Source: Planctomycetota bacterium (GTDB lineage: Bacteria > Planctomycetota > Phycisphaerae > UBA1845). From it: a stretch of DNA of 37,668 nucleotides. The notes under the pieces were generated by a model. It worked only from the letters and a program-made list of their open reading frames with translations, was not told the origin of the DNA and made no database searches. Made by a program: the position numbers and the translations under genes. This document shows, one piece after another, positions 9,269 to 18,515 of this stretch. Position 1 is the stretch's first letter. Each line of letters begins with the position of its first letter. The DNA lies in assembly GCA_024276605.1 (NCBI GenBank), contig JAJRWX010000058.1:1-37668 (forward strand). Direction: 5' to 3'.

Positions 9269-9717
9269 TCGTCGAAACCGTTCCCCAAAACCACAATTAG
9301 TGAGTGTATTTACGTCCTATAACAATTGAAACGTTTGGCAACAATAGATTATGATGCTGCACCGATGTGTATTTGGAGAGTGTACGGTCATGATCAGGAC
9401 TGTTCAGCCGGATAATTAATGTAATCTAGAGTTCAGAATTCAAGGTAGTTGGGGCGAAGTGCTGTGATATATCAGTACTGATGTGGCTGGCACATGAATT
9501 GTCACTTTAATGGTTGAGTTTTTTTTAACTTAACTGTTGAATCACTTACCCCAATACCCTAGACTGGCAGAATGTCAGATCATTCAGATCGTTGGCAATG
9601 GAGGAGAAGGGTGCATATCGCATCTCTTGTTAGGCTGGGTTTGTTGAACTAAGTGGTAGCTGAGTCACGCGTGGACGAAGTGTTTCTGTGCGTTTTGCTT
9701 GGTGGAGGGAGCGTTCA
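9269..9717. other. Intergenic region upstream of the giant surface protein
   Basis: This 449-base, AT-rich gap contains no credible gene. A possible sigma70-type promoter is annotated separately at 9326-9355; T-tracts and AT-rich blocks continue to about 9550. The last bases (GGAGGGAG before 9718) are the ribosome site of the next gene. If the candidate promoter is real, the giant gene would have an unusually long 5' leader of about 360 bases. Confidence 0.4.
9326..9355 (+). promoter_or_regulatory. Candidate sigma70 promoter
   Basis: TTGAAA at 9326-9331 and TATGAT at 9350-9355 are separated by 18 bases, close to the sigma70 consensus. It points toward the giant cysteine-rich gene. The call rests on the boxes alone. 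Confidence 0.3.
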
Positions 9718-12700
9718 ATGGTGGGAAGACTGAGCAGTGTCAAATCAAGGACCAGAGGTGAAGGATCGCCGTCATTTGGTCGCAGGTGGCTACTTTCTTT
9801 GATGATCGTTAGTTTGTGCCTTTTGTTAGGCACTCCTGCTTGGGCTAGCGGTAGCGATGATTGGCCGTGCTTGAACGATTGCCCATGTAGCGACGGCGTT
9901 TCATTTCTTCGCATGAGATATAACGGGCCAAGTGGTGTAACCGTTACCGTGAAAGCCGGTAGCAGCACTATATATAGCTCGGTGCATAATGATGGGGATT
10001 TGTTTGAACTAAATGGCAACGCGTCGGATGGTGATTTTTCTAACAACCAACTTAATTTCAAAATCGACGGTACGACTAATGCTGAGATCCATGTTTCTTG
10101 TTCTCAGCCAATTGGCGTTGGTTTTGTTTATGGCGCTTTCACCGTAGAGGCGATGGCTTCTGTGGATGCCGGGCTTTTTGAAACGGCATGTCCGGATGAT
10201 TGCCCATGTGATGGTCTTGAGGTTGATCTAACCAAATACGGTCAAGGTGGTAATTCTTGTGCTGCCAGTACCAGGCCGGTTACAACCGATGGTTCGTCAG
10301 CCCCATTTGTCATGACCGCACGTACTCAGGTTGATGATAGTGCGCCGCTGAACCCTACGGCTTCCGGCAGTGCGGGTAAGGTTTATATAGGTAAAAAAGG
10401 CTCAGGCGTGTTGAGTGACGGGTGTTCGGGGAAGAAGGGGATTACCGGCAAAAAAAGCGAGAGGGATGAAGAGCTAGCCTTTACATTTGATAATCCCGTC
10501 TTGGCCGCCAATATTCAAATTCACCTGAATAGGGCGGATTTAGTAGGTGATAGTGACGATAGTGCCAGATTACTGATGCCCGTCGCGTCTGCCGGTGAGG
10601 ATCAGGCAGCCGATTCGCAAACACTGGTTTCCCTGGATGGAACCGGTAGTAGTTCTCCTCTCGGCGTGGTTTCTTACACATGGACACAGATTTCCGGCCC
10701 GACGGTTACACTTTCAAATGCCAATGCGATACAACCGAAATTTGTGGCGCCGACGGTTTCGCAATCTACACCTATCGAATTTCAGTTGACGGTATGGGAT
10801 GGTCAAAATACCCATTCAGACATCGTGCAGATCAACGTCAATGATCCAGTCGCATCCAATAGCGTACCGATTGTAGATGCCGGCACAGACATTACCTCAG
10901 TTGAACTAGTACCCATTTTACTTGATGCTACGAATACGACAGATCCTGATGGCGACGTACTCACTTACACTTGGGAGCAGGTTTCCGGTACGCCGGTGGT
11001 ATTAGTGGATGCCAACACGGCCCAGGCGAAGTTCTTAGCGCCGGACTTGGTTGATGACGAGATCTTGAAGTTTCGTGTAACCGTCTCGGATGGTCAATCA
11101 TCATCAAGTAGCACCATGTCAACGTCGTTATCCAGTAGTGCTGATGAGCCGGTCATTTACCTTTCTAGCACCAGCGCCTCAGGTTTTGATTATACGATTC
11201 CCACCGCTGAAATTTTATTGGCCTTTACGAACGATGGTGCGAATCGCGGTTGGGTGGATTTTAGTCAGTTTACTTCACTGCCGGCAGGTTTGATGATCGA
11301 CGCATTCAAACTGCGGGAAACAAACGATGACCTGTACATCGACTTTTACCTCGATTGCACCCCGGCTTGTACAATTGACGCGGATTGTGATGACAATGAT
11401 GCGTGTAACGGTGTTGAGACTTGCGACTTGGTCAACGGTTGCCAGGCGGGAACGCCGCTTGTTTGCGACGATGGCAACCTGTGCAACGGTACGGAAACTT
11501 GCGACCCTGCCACGGGTTGCCAGCCGGGTACACCCGCTACGCCGGGAACCTCCTGTGAGGATGGCGACGTATGTAATGGGGCAGAGGTGTGTGATGCGGG
11601 TGGTGTATGCCAGCCCGGTACGACATTAGTGTGTGATGACGGCAACGAATGCAACGGTCTCGAAACCTGCGACCCCACATTAGGATGTCAGCCGGGAAGT
11701 AATGTTAATTGCCCGCCGGTCGAAGCCGTCTTTGTCATGGATACTTCAGGGTCCATGCAAAACGAAGGTAACGCACTGTGTAACACGATTAACGGCATTA
11801 TCTCAGATTTGGGATTGCAGGGGATTGTGGTTACATCTTCGGTTTTGGCTATCCACCCTAACAACAACAACGATCTTTTTAGTTGTCAAACGTCTAGTGA
11901 CACGGTTCATTTGCTTTTGGGAGACCCGGTACCTGGTGATCCGGACGGTTGCCCGGGCGACCTGAGCGGCAACAACAGTAGCGAAAAAGACGAAAACTGG
12001 GGACCGGCGACGGCTATTTTGGCTGATCGTTTCGCCTGGACGCCCGGCTCTGTGCGATTGATTATTCCCATCAGCGACGAAGGTGCATGCCTGGGTAGTA
12101 GCGGCAATGGCTGTAATGATCCGGGCAGCGATCGTGATGCGGTTGAGAATGCGATTACCATCGCCGTAACCAACAACGTCATTGTATCTCCCATCACTGG
12201 TGATGGTTCGAGTGCCTGTGTCATTGGTTTAGCGCAGCGCATGGCCACGGGCACCGGTGGTACGGCTTTTCAGTCGTCCGATCCAAGTGCGGACTTGGCC
12301 AATGGTATTGCCAATATTATTCTGGCCGCTTGTCAGACCGTAGACGTCTGCGACGACGGTGATGCTTGTACGGTGAGTGACTCCTGTGCCTCTGGTACTT
12401 GTCAGGGAACACCTGTGACGTGCCCACCGGACGATGAATGTCAGTCGTTCGTCTGTAACGCAGCCAATGGTCAGTGCGAAGGCGTCGCCATCAACGAGGG
12501 GTTGGCTTGCAGCGATGACGGCAATGCCTGTACGGATAATATCTGTCAGGCTGGCGCATGCATAGCTGTTAATAATGACGCCAATGCGTGTGACGACGGT
12601 CTGGCTTGTACGACGGATGCTTGTGTAAGCGGCAGTTGCGTCAGTACAGCGATAACCTGTCCGGGCGATACCGATTGCCAGACGTTCGTTTGCGATACCA

Positions 12701-15700
12701 ACACCGGGTTGTGCATCGCCCAAAACATCAACGGTGGTCTGGCCTGCACGGACGATGGCAACCCCTGTACGGACAATGTATGTCAGGCCGGCGCGTGTGT
12801 CGCGGTGAATGACGATAGCAACAGTTGTACCGATGGTAATGCCTGCACGACGGATGAGTGCCTGGCAGGCGCTTGTGTGAGTACATCGATAAGTTGCCCT
12901 GTCGACAACGAATGTCAAACTTTTGTATGCAATCCAGCCAATGGACAATGTGAGGCTCAATCGATCAATGAAGGTTTATCTTGTACGGATGACGGCAATG
13001 CCTGTACGGACAACGTTTGTCTAAGTGGTGTTTGTTCGGCGGTCAATGACGATACCAACGTGTGTTCGGATGCGGACGCATGTACGGACGATGCCTGTGT
13101 CGCCGGCCAGTGCGTGAGTACGCCCATCACCTGCCCGGCAGATGATGATTGCCACACCTTTGTCTGTGATAGCGGAGCGGGCATGTGCATCCCTCAGCCG
13201 ATCAACGAAGGCTTGAGCTGTACGGATGACGGCAACCCATGTACGGACAATGTCTGCGTCTTCGGCGTTTGTGTTGCGGTTAATGATGAAACCAACACGT
13301 GTAGCGATGGTTTGAACTGCACGACGGATACTTGCGTTGGTGGTCTGTGTGTCGGTACGCCCATTACTTGTCCCGACGCGACGGACTGTCAAACCTTCGC
13401 TTGTGATGAGGTTACAGGTCAATGTGTGGCCAGTAACACCAACGAGGGCCTCGCCTGTACGGAAGATGCCAACCCCTGTACCGACAACGTATGTCAATCC
13501 GGTGCCTGTGTCGCGGTGAATGACAATAGCAATACATGCTCGGACGGGAATCTTTGCACGGATGATGCTTGTGTGAACGGGGTTTGTACCGGTACGCCGA
13601 TCAGTTGCCCGTCTGCCACTGATTGTCAGACATTCACTTGTAATGTAGCGACTGGACAATGTGAAGCCCAAAGTACCAATGAGGGCTTAGCATGTACCGA
13701 TGATGGTAATCCTTGTACGGACAATGTTTGCCAGTTGGGTGTTTGCATAGCAGTCAACGACAACACCAACGCCTGTACGGATAGCAATCTTTGCACGACC
13801 GACGCCTGTGTCGGTGGTGTGTGCGTGGCGACTCCGGTGTCATGCCCTGCGGCAACGGAATGTCAATCATTTGTATGTGATGTCGTAGACGGCCAGTGCA
13901 AGGCACAACCCATCAATGAGGGGTTAGCCTGTACCAGCGATGGTAATCCCTGTACGGATAATACTTGTCAGTTGGGTGTTTGTATCGCCACCAATGACAA
14001 CACGAATGCTTGTACCGACGACATCGCTTGTACGGACGATGTTTGCCTCAATGGCAGTTGTTCATCGACGCCCAATGATGCCAGTTGTGATGACAGTTGT
14101 ATTTGCACCGTGAATGTTTGTTCTCCGTTGGATCCGTTGGCCGATGTGAGCGGCTGTGTGAGTACGGCGATACCGAGTTGTTGCCCACTCGATCCCTGCG
14201 AAGACAATAACGCCTGTACGGATAACGTATGCGATACCTTAACCGGGTCGTGCTCCTTCCCGCCGATTCCGATCGATTGTTCGGAATTGGACGGTGATTG
14301 TACGTTAGGGGTTTGCGATCCGGCGTCGGGTCTTTGCACGATCGAAATTATCAACGAAGGCTTTGAGTGCACCGACGACGGCAATGCATGCACGGACGAT
14401 GTTTGTCGCAACGGCGTTTGTACACCGGAAAATAACGATGCTAACACGTGTACCGACAACAATCCTTGCACGAGCGATTCATGCCAGGCCGGTGCGTGTG
14501 TGAGTGACGCCATTCCGTGCCCTGCGGATACGGATTGTCAAACCTTTACCTGTAATACCACGACGGGCCTGTGCGAAGCGCAGTCTATCAATGAAGGATT
14601 AGCCTGCACGGATGATGGTAACACTTGTACCGACAATAAATGCCAAGCAGGCGCTTGCGTGGCGGTCAATAACGATGCCAACACCTGTACCGATGGCAAT
14701 GCCTGTACCAACGATGCGTGCGTCGGTGGGGTGTGTCAAAGCACGAATGTTTCCTGCCCGGCGGATACGGCTTGTCAAACGTTTGTCTGCAATCTAGCTA
14801 CCGGTATTTGCGATCCGCAATCCATCAATGAAGGGTTGGCCTGTCCGGATGACGGCAATGCCTGTACGGATAACGTTTGTCGAACGGGTGTATGTACCGC
14901 TGAAAATGATGACACCAATACTTGTACGGATAGCAATCCCTGTACCACCGATGCGTGCGTCGCCGGTGCATGTACCAGTACCAATATCACCTGTCCGGCG
15001 GATAATGATTGCCAGACGTTTGTATGCAATACTTCGACGGGGCAGTGCGAACCTCAATCGATCAATGAGGGGTTAGCCTGCACGGATGATGGCTTGCCTT
15101 GTACGGATAATGTCTGCCTGAGTGGTACCTGTACGGTGGTCAACGACGACACCAATACCTGTACGGATAATAACCTATGCACCACCGATGCGTGTACCAG
15201 CGGAGTATGCGTAAGTACCAACATCTCCTGCCCGGCGGATACGGACTGTCAGACGTTTGTATGTAACCCGGCGACGGGGGTATGCGATGCCGTATCGATC
15301 AATGAGGGGTTAGCTTGTACGGATGATGGGAATCCCTGTACGGACAACGTCTGTCGCAGCGGTGCATGTGCGGCTGAAAACGATGATACCAATACCTGTA
15401 CGGACAATAGCCTTTGTACGGATGATGCTTGCGTAGCCGGTGGTTGTATCAGCACCCCGGTCACGTGCGATGACAATAATGTGTGCAACGGGGTGGAGAC
15501 TTGCGACCCCTTGTTAGGTTGTCAGGCGGGTACGCCGCTGAGTTGTGTAGATAGTAATCTATGTAACGGTACAGAGACGTGTGATGCCACCTTGGGTTGT
15601 CAGCCGGGCGTTCCGTTGGTTTGCGATGATAACGATGCGTGTACGGGCGTAGAGGTTTGCGTACCGGCTACGGGTTGTCAGCCGGGCACACCTCTGGTCT

Positions 15701-17415
15701 GTAACGACAATGATGTGTGCAACGGCGTGGAAACGTGTGCTCCAGCCAGTGGTTGTGTCGCTGGTGTACCGTTGGCGTGTGATGATAACGATGCCTGCAC
15801 AGGCGTTGAATCTTGCGATGCCACCCTGGGTTGTCAGGCGGGTACGCCTCTGGTTTGTGATGATAATAGTGTGTGTAACGGATTAGAGATTTGCAACCCG
15901 GCTACGGGTTGTGAACCGGGTACGCCGCTGGTGTGCGACAACAACGATGCCTGTGACGGGTTGGAGACCTGTAATCCCATTACCGGTTGCCAAAACGGTA
16001 CGCCGTTGAACTGCGATGATAGCGATCTTTGTACCATTGATGCTTGTGATGCGCTATTGGGTTGTCTACCCAAGACACCGGTAGATTGTGATGACAACAA
16101 CGTGTGTACGGGTGTGGAGACATGTGATCCATTGTTGGGTTGTCAAACCGGTACACCGCTCGTGTGTGATGATGGTAATTTATGTACCGATGATGCGTGT
16201 GATCCAATCGCCGGTTGCCAATTCCTGCCCGACGACAGCAACAGTTGCGAGGCCGACGGTGATCTATGTACGATCGATGTTTGCATAGCCGGCGTATGCG
16301 ATACGACAATGAAGACTTGTCCTGGGGATACGGAATGTAGCACGTTCAGTTGCAATGTGAATACGGGCGATTGTGATGAGCTTCCCATCAACGAAGGGCT
16401 GGCTTGCAGTGACGAAGGGAATGAGTGTACCGCTGACATCTGCCGTAGTGGTTTATGTGCCCACGAAGTCACCGACGGTGCGCCTTGTACCGATGATGGG
16501 TTGGAATGCACCGATGATCTTTGCGATGCGACCGGCGTGTGTAATCATACGGATGTGATCGACGGGACGATTTGTACGGTAGATGCACTGGTTTGTACGT
16601 TGGACGTCTGCATCGGTGGTTTGTGCGATCACGTCGGTATGGATGATGTCTGTGATGATGCCGTAGGTTGTACGAGTGACCTTTGCGATCTGATCAACGA
16701 TTGCGTGAACACCCCGGTGGATTTGGCCTGTGACGATGCGGTAGCTTGTACCATCGACGCTTGCGACCCGATGAATGATTGCCTGAACACACCGGACAAC
16801 ACAGCCTGTGACGATGGCGTGGTGTGTACGACCGATGTGTGCGACGCCATAGCCGGTTGCTTATCGACGCCTAACAATTCGTCATGCGATGATGGTGTAG
16901 CTTGCACTATCGATACCTGCGACTCAGTGGCGGATTGTCAGTTTACGCCGGATAGCAGCCTGTGCGACGACGGGAACGAATGTACGATCGATCAGTGTAC
17001 GCCTACCGGGTGTATCTTTACGGATACCGGCTTGTGCGGTGCGTGCTGTGTATCAGCCACGAAGTCCTGCATCCCCGATGTCTTGCAAGGTACGTGCACT
17101 AGCCTGAACGGTCTGTTCATCGGTTCGGGCACCGTCTGCCTGGGCGATGCGGACAATGATGGCGTCGACGACCTCTGTGACAACTGCAATGGGGCTAACG
17201 ATGCCATATTCGGTGTGCTTCTGTGTAGTGAATCCGGTATCGCCTGTGAGGTCGATGGCGATTGTGGTCCGGGCGAGATTTGTGAGAAGGCCTGTTTGGG
17301 CAAGATTCCCACGGTTTCCGAATGGGGCTTGGTCGTGCTGACACTGCTGTTGTTGGTCTGTGGCAAGCTGTTTTACGGTGCTCGTCGATCACTCAGTCCA
17401 GTTCGAGCTCGGTGA
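9718..17415 (+). CDS. Giant secreted cysteine-rich vWA repeat protein with IPTL-CTERM sorting tail
   Basis: A 2565-residue exported protein, probably displayed on the surface and handled by the exosortase encoded downstream. Start at ATG 9718 is supported by GGAGGGAG six bases upstream. Order: signal sequence (hydrophobic LLSLMIVSLCLLLGTPAWA); a small beta domain with the CSQPIGVGFVYGAF signature; two PKD-like domains (each with a YTW..VSG/ISG strand and DG turn); four 26-residue four-cysteine repeats; a von Willebrand A domain with MIDAS D675-T-S-G-S; then about 1650 residues of Cys/Asp/Asn-rich repeats; one short DADNDGVDD segment; and a tail IPTVSEWG, a hydrophobic helix and a basic end (GARR...). 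The tail matches the IPTL-CTERM pattern (motif, membrane helix, arginines). Repeats of this kind are seen in large secreted proteins, and a disulfide-rich fibre is the likely structure. Ligand and role (adhesion, cell-cell contact, envelope layer) are unknown. Confidence 0.85.
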   Translation: MVGRLSSVKSRTRGEGSPSFGRRWLLSLMIVSLCLLLGTPAWASGSDDWPCLNDCPCSDGVSFLRMRYNGPSGVTVTVKAGSSTIYSSVHNDGDLFELNGNASDGDFSNNQLNFKIDGTTNAEIHVSCSQPIGVGFVYGAFTVEAMASVDAGLFETACPDDCPCDGLEVDLTKYGQGGNSCAASTRPVTTDGSSAPFVMTARTQVDDSAPLNPTASGSAGKVYIGKKGSGVLSDGCSGKKGITGKKSERDEELAFTFDNPVLAANIQIHLNRADLVGDSDDSARLLMPVASAGEDQAADSQTLVSLDGTGSSSPLGVVSYTWTQISGPTVTLSNANAIQPKFVAPTVSQSTPIEFQLTVWDGQNTHSDIVQINVNDPVASNSVPIVDAGTDITSVELVPILLDATNTTDPDGDVLTYTWEQVSGTPVVLVDANTAQAKFLAPDLVDDEILKFRVTVSDGQSSSSSTMSTSLSSSADEPVIYLSSTSASGFDYTIPTAEILLAFTNDGANRGWVDFSQFTSLPAGLMIDAFKLRETNDDLYIDFYLDCTPACTIDADCDDNDACNGVETCDLVNGCQAGTPLVCDDGNLCNGTETCDPATGCQPGTPATPGTSCEDGDVCNGAEVCDAGGVCQPGTTLVCDDGNECNGLETCDPTLGCQPGSNVNCPPVEAVFVMDTSGSMQNEGNALCNTINGIISDLGLQGIVVTSSVLAIHPNNNNDLFSCQTSSDTVHLLLGDPVPGDPDGCPGDLSGNNSSEKDENWGPATAILADRFAWTPGSVRLIIPISDEGACLGSSGNGCNDPGSDRDAVENAITIAVTNNVIVSPITGDGSSACVIGLAQRMATGTGGTAFQSSDPSADLANGIANIILAACQTVDVCDDGDACTVSDSCASGTCQGTPVTCPPDDECQSFVCNAANGQCEGVAINEGLACSDDGNACTDNICQAGACIAVNNDANACDDGLACTTDACVSGSCVSTAITCPGDTDCQTFVCDTNTGLCIAQNINGGLACTDDGNPCTDNVCQAGACVAVNDDSNSCTDGNACTTDECLAGACVSTSISCPVDNECQTFVCNPANGQCEAQSINEGLSCTDDGNACTDNVCLSGVCSAVNDDTNVCSDADACTDDACVAGQCVSTPITCPADDDCHTFVCDSGAGMCIPQPINEGLSCTDDGNPCTDNVCVFGVCVAVNDETNTCSDGLNCTTDTCVGGLCVGTPITCPDATDCQTFACDEVTGQCVASNTNEGLACTEDANPCTDNVCQSGACVAVNDNSNTCSDGNLCTDDACVNGVCTGTPISCPSATDCQTFTCNVATGQCEAQSTNEGLACTDDGNPCTDNVCQLGVCIAVNDNTNACTDSNLCTTDACVGGVCVATPVSCPAATECQSFVCDVVDGQCKAQPINEGLACTSDGNPCTDNTCQLGVCIATNDNTNACTDDIACTDDVCLNGSCSSTPNDASCDDSCICTVNVCSPLDPLADVSGCVSTAIPSCCPLDPCEDNNACTDNVCDTLTGSCSFPPIPIDCSELDGDCTLGVCDPASGLCTIEIINEGFECTDDGNACTDDVCRNGVCTPENNDANTCTDNNPCTSDSCQAGACVSDAIPCPADTDCQTFTCNTTTGLCEAQSINEGLACTDDGNTCTDNKCQAGACVAVNNDANTCTDGNACTNDACVGGVCQSTNVSCPADTACQTFVCNLATGICDPQSINEGLACPDDGNACTDNVCRTGVCTAENDDTNTCTDSNPCTTDACVAGACTSTNITCPADNDCQTFVCNTSTGQCEPQSINEGLACTDDGLPCTDNVCLSGTCTVVNDDTNTCTDNNLCTTDACTSGVCVSTNISCPADTDCQTFVCNPATGVCDAVSINEGLACTDDGNPCTDNVCRSGACAAENDDTNTCTDNSLCTDDACVAGGCISTPVTCDDNNVCNGVETCDPLLGCQAGTPLSCVDSNLCNGTETCDATLGCQPGVPLVCDDNDACTGVEVCVPATGCQPGTPLVCNDNDVCNGVETCAPASGCVAGVPLACDDNDACTGVESCDATLGCQAGTPLVCDDNSVCNGLEICNPATGCEPGTPLVCDNNDACDGLETCNPITGCQNGTPLNCDDSDLCTIDACDALLGCLPKTPVDCDDNNVCTGVETCDPLLGCQTGTPLVCDDGNLCTDDACDPIAGCQFLPDDSNSCEADGDLCTIDVCIAGVCDTTMKTCPGDTECSTFSCNVNTGDCDELPINEGLACSDEGNECTADICRSGLCAHEVTDGAPCTDDGLECTDDLCDATGVCNHTDVIDGTICTVDALVCTLDVCIGGLCDHVGMDDVCDDAVGCTSDLCDLINDCVNTPVDLACDDAVACTIDACDPMNDCLNTPDNTACDDGVVCTTDVCDAIAGCLSTPNNSSCDDGVACTIDTCDSVADCQFTPDSSLCDDGNECTIDQCTPTGCIFTDTGLCGACCVSATKSCIPDVLQGTCTSLNGLFIGSGTVCLGDADNDGVDDLCDNCNGANDAIFGVLLCSESGIACEVDGDCGPGEICEKACLGKIPTVSEWGLVVLTLLLLVCGKLFYGARRSLSPVRAR
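12490..15534 (+). repeat. Tandem 237-bp (79-codon) cysteine repeat array
   Basis: The [I/N]NEG[L/F] start of the unit recurs at 12490, 12727, 12964, 13201, 13438, 13675 and 13912, then at 14350, 14587, 14824, 15061 and 15298: every step is exactly 237 bases except one of 438. A thirteenth, isolated unit begins at 16387. Each unit has 12 cysteines in three groups of four (positions 7, 14, 19, 24; 34, 40, 45, 50; 57, 63, 68, 75 in the unit starting at 14824). Codon choice differs between units, so these are old copies held to a fixed length, not a recent slippage product. Confidence 0.9.
15466..16242 (+). repeat. Tandem 78-bp (26-codon) cysteine repeat array
   Basis: Units of the form C-x5-C-x5-C-x5-C (for example CDDNNVCNGVETC then D/N...GC) start at 15466, 15544, 15622, 15700, 15778, 15856, 15934, 16012, 16087 and 16165. 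All steps are 78 bases except one of 75, where the CTIDAC variant loses a residue. Four more copies lie before the vWA domain (about 11369-11705), and one copy is in the 758-residue protein at about 19120-19220. Confidence 0.85.
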
Positions 17416-17481
17416 TGATAAAAGTAAGCAGGCAGGTAAGAGTTAAAGTGTGAGTGAAACGGGATTTTTTTCTTTTTTTTC

Positions 17482-17511
17482 TTGTCATAATCAGGCTATT
17501 TGTGGTATAGT
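17482..17511 (+). promoter_or_regulatory. Candidate sigma70 promoter for the Lnt-like gene
   Basis: TTGTCA (17482-17487) and TATAGT (17506-17511) are 18 bases apart, about 68 bases before ATG 17579. A T-rich tract (17464-17480) lies directly upstream. There is no hairpin after the giant gene's stop, so the T-tract is not called as a terminator. Confidence 0.4.
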
Positions 17512-17578
17512 GGGGCCTGTTGGTGAGGGCGAAGAAGCCTTCTTACGCAAAGCTTTGTTCGTTGCGGTAAGATAGGGT

Positions 17579-18265
17579 ATGAATTTGGCGACTATTCCAG
17601 TGACAGATAATCGGCACTCTGCTACTTGGGGCGGGCTATTAGCCTTGTCTTTAGTGGGTGCTGCGCTGCTTATGTCACTGGCCCTTTCCTCCGCCTCAAA
17701 CCAATGGTTGGGCCTGATCACGCTGGTACCGCTGCTATGGTGCATGAGGATACTTTCTCCGTCGCGTGCCTGTCTGGCCGGTGGACTGTATGGTTTAAGT
17801 CTTGCCGTCTTTAGTGGTTTAGGTTCGCATCCCTCGTTGGCTATGTCGATTAGCTCTGTGGCGTTAATCACGCTTGTGGTGAGCGTTTACGGATGGCTGG
17901 GTGCGCGGATCACACGACGCATCGGCTTTAGTCCGCTCATTCTGGCGTTGGGTTGGGTCGTGGTCGAGTTGGCGCTCAAACCATTGGCAATTAAGCATGG
18001 TTTGTTAGCCTCGACGCAGGGCGGTGGCTTGTTCGTTCGTGTCATTGGCCCGGTAGCTGGTTATCTCGTCGTAGCCTTCCTCATCGCTTATTTCAATGCC
18101 TCCATTTTGGAAATCCTAACGGGGGCATGTACGGTCGACGGCGGTGGCCGACGTTTAGTCTTTTCGAGTCGTCCCTATGTGGCGGCTATCCAATCAACTT
18201 TCCTGTGTTGTCCCACGGATTATGCAAATATAGCGCAACCCCGCGCTCCTCCTTTAGCCGTCTGA
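17579..18265 (+). CDS. Lnt-like polytopic membrane protein lacking the nitrilase domain
   Basis: A 228-residue membrane protein resembling only the N-terminal transmembrane part of apolipoprotein N-acyltransferase (Lnt). WLGLITLVPLLW followed by AGGLYGLSLAVF, then PLILALGWVVVELALKP and GPVAGYLVVAFLIAYFNASI, follow the order and character of the Lnt helices that precede its catalytic domain. The carbon-nitrogen hydrolase domain with the Glu-Lys-Cys triad is absent; after the last helix only about 45 weakly patterned residues remain. I looked in the other two frames downstream and found no remnant of a nitrilase domain. It is either a truncated lnt or a stand-alone membrane protein built from the same scaffold. 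It sits between the two exosortase-substrate genes, so a role in that pathway is possible but unproven. TATAGT and TTGTCA boxes lie upstream. Confidence 0.55.
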   Translation: MNLATIPVTDNRHSATWGGLLALSLVGAALLMSLALSSASNQWLGLITLVPLLWCMRILSPSRACLAGGLYGLSLAVFSGLGSHPSLAMSISSVALITLVVSVYGWLGARITRRIGFSPLILALGWVVVELALKPLAIKHGLLASTQGGGLFVRVIGPVAGYLVVAFLIAYFNASILEILTGACTVDGGGRRLVFSSRPYVAAIQSTFLCCPTDYANIAQPRAPPLAV

Positions 18266-18465
18266 GTTGTCTACTGCCTCCTTTTCATGAGCGAGGTGGT
18301 CGACTTGGATGCAGACACGGTTTGTAGGTGTGTTTGCTTTGCTGGTTATCGGTTATTCACTAATTTAGAGTTTGTGCGTACGACGGCTTGTCGTCTAGTC
18401 GTGATAGCTATTAAACCCGCTGTGGTTAGACGCTGTCGACGCAATGGTTTGCTACCGAAAAAGTC

Positions 18466-18484
18466 GAGAGGGGATTGGCCTCTC
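18466..18484 (+). other. Stem-loop in the leader of the TSP3 protein gene
   Basis: GAGAGG (18466-18471) pairs with CCTCTC (18479-18484) across a seven-base loop, ending 18 bases before the GGAGGT ribosome site. Such 5' hairpins can stabilise mRNAs of abundant secreted proteins; that role here is inference. Confidence 0.35.
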
Positions 18485-18515
18485 TCGCGAAACCTTATGT
18501 TTGGAGGTAATGGAA

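Noticed and set aside
12490-16242. Regular repeats that could suggest a CRISPR array
   Set aside because: They are 237 and 78 bases long, contiguous, in frame and translated within one protein; there are no spacers.
17461-17480. T-rich tract after the giant gene as an intrinsic terminator
   Set aside because: No stem-loop precedes it.
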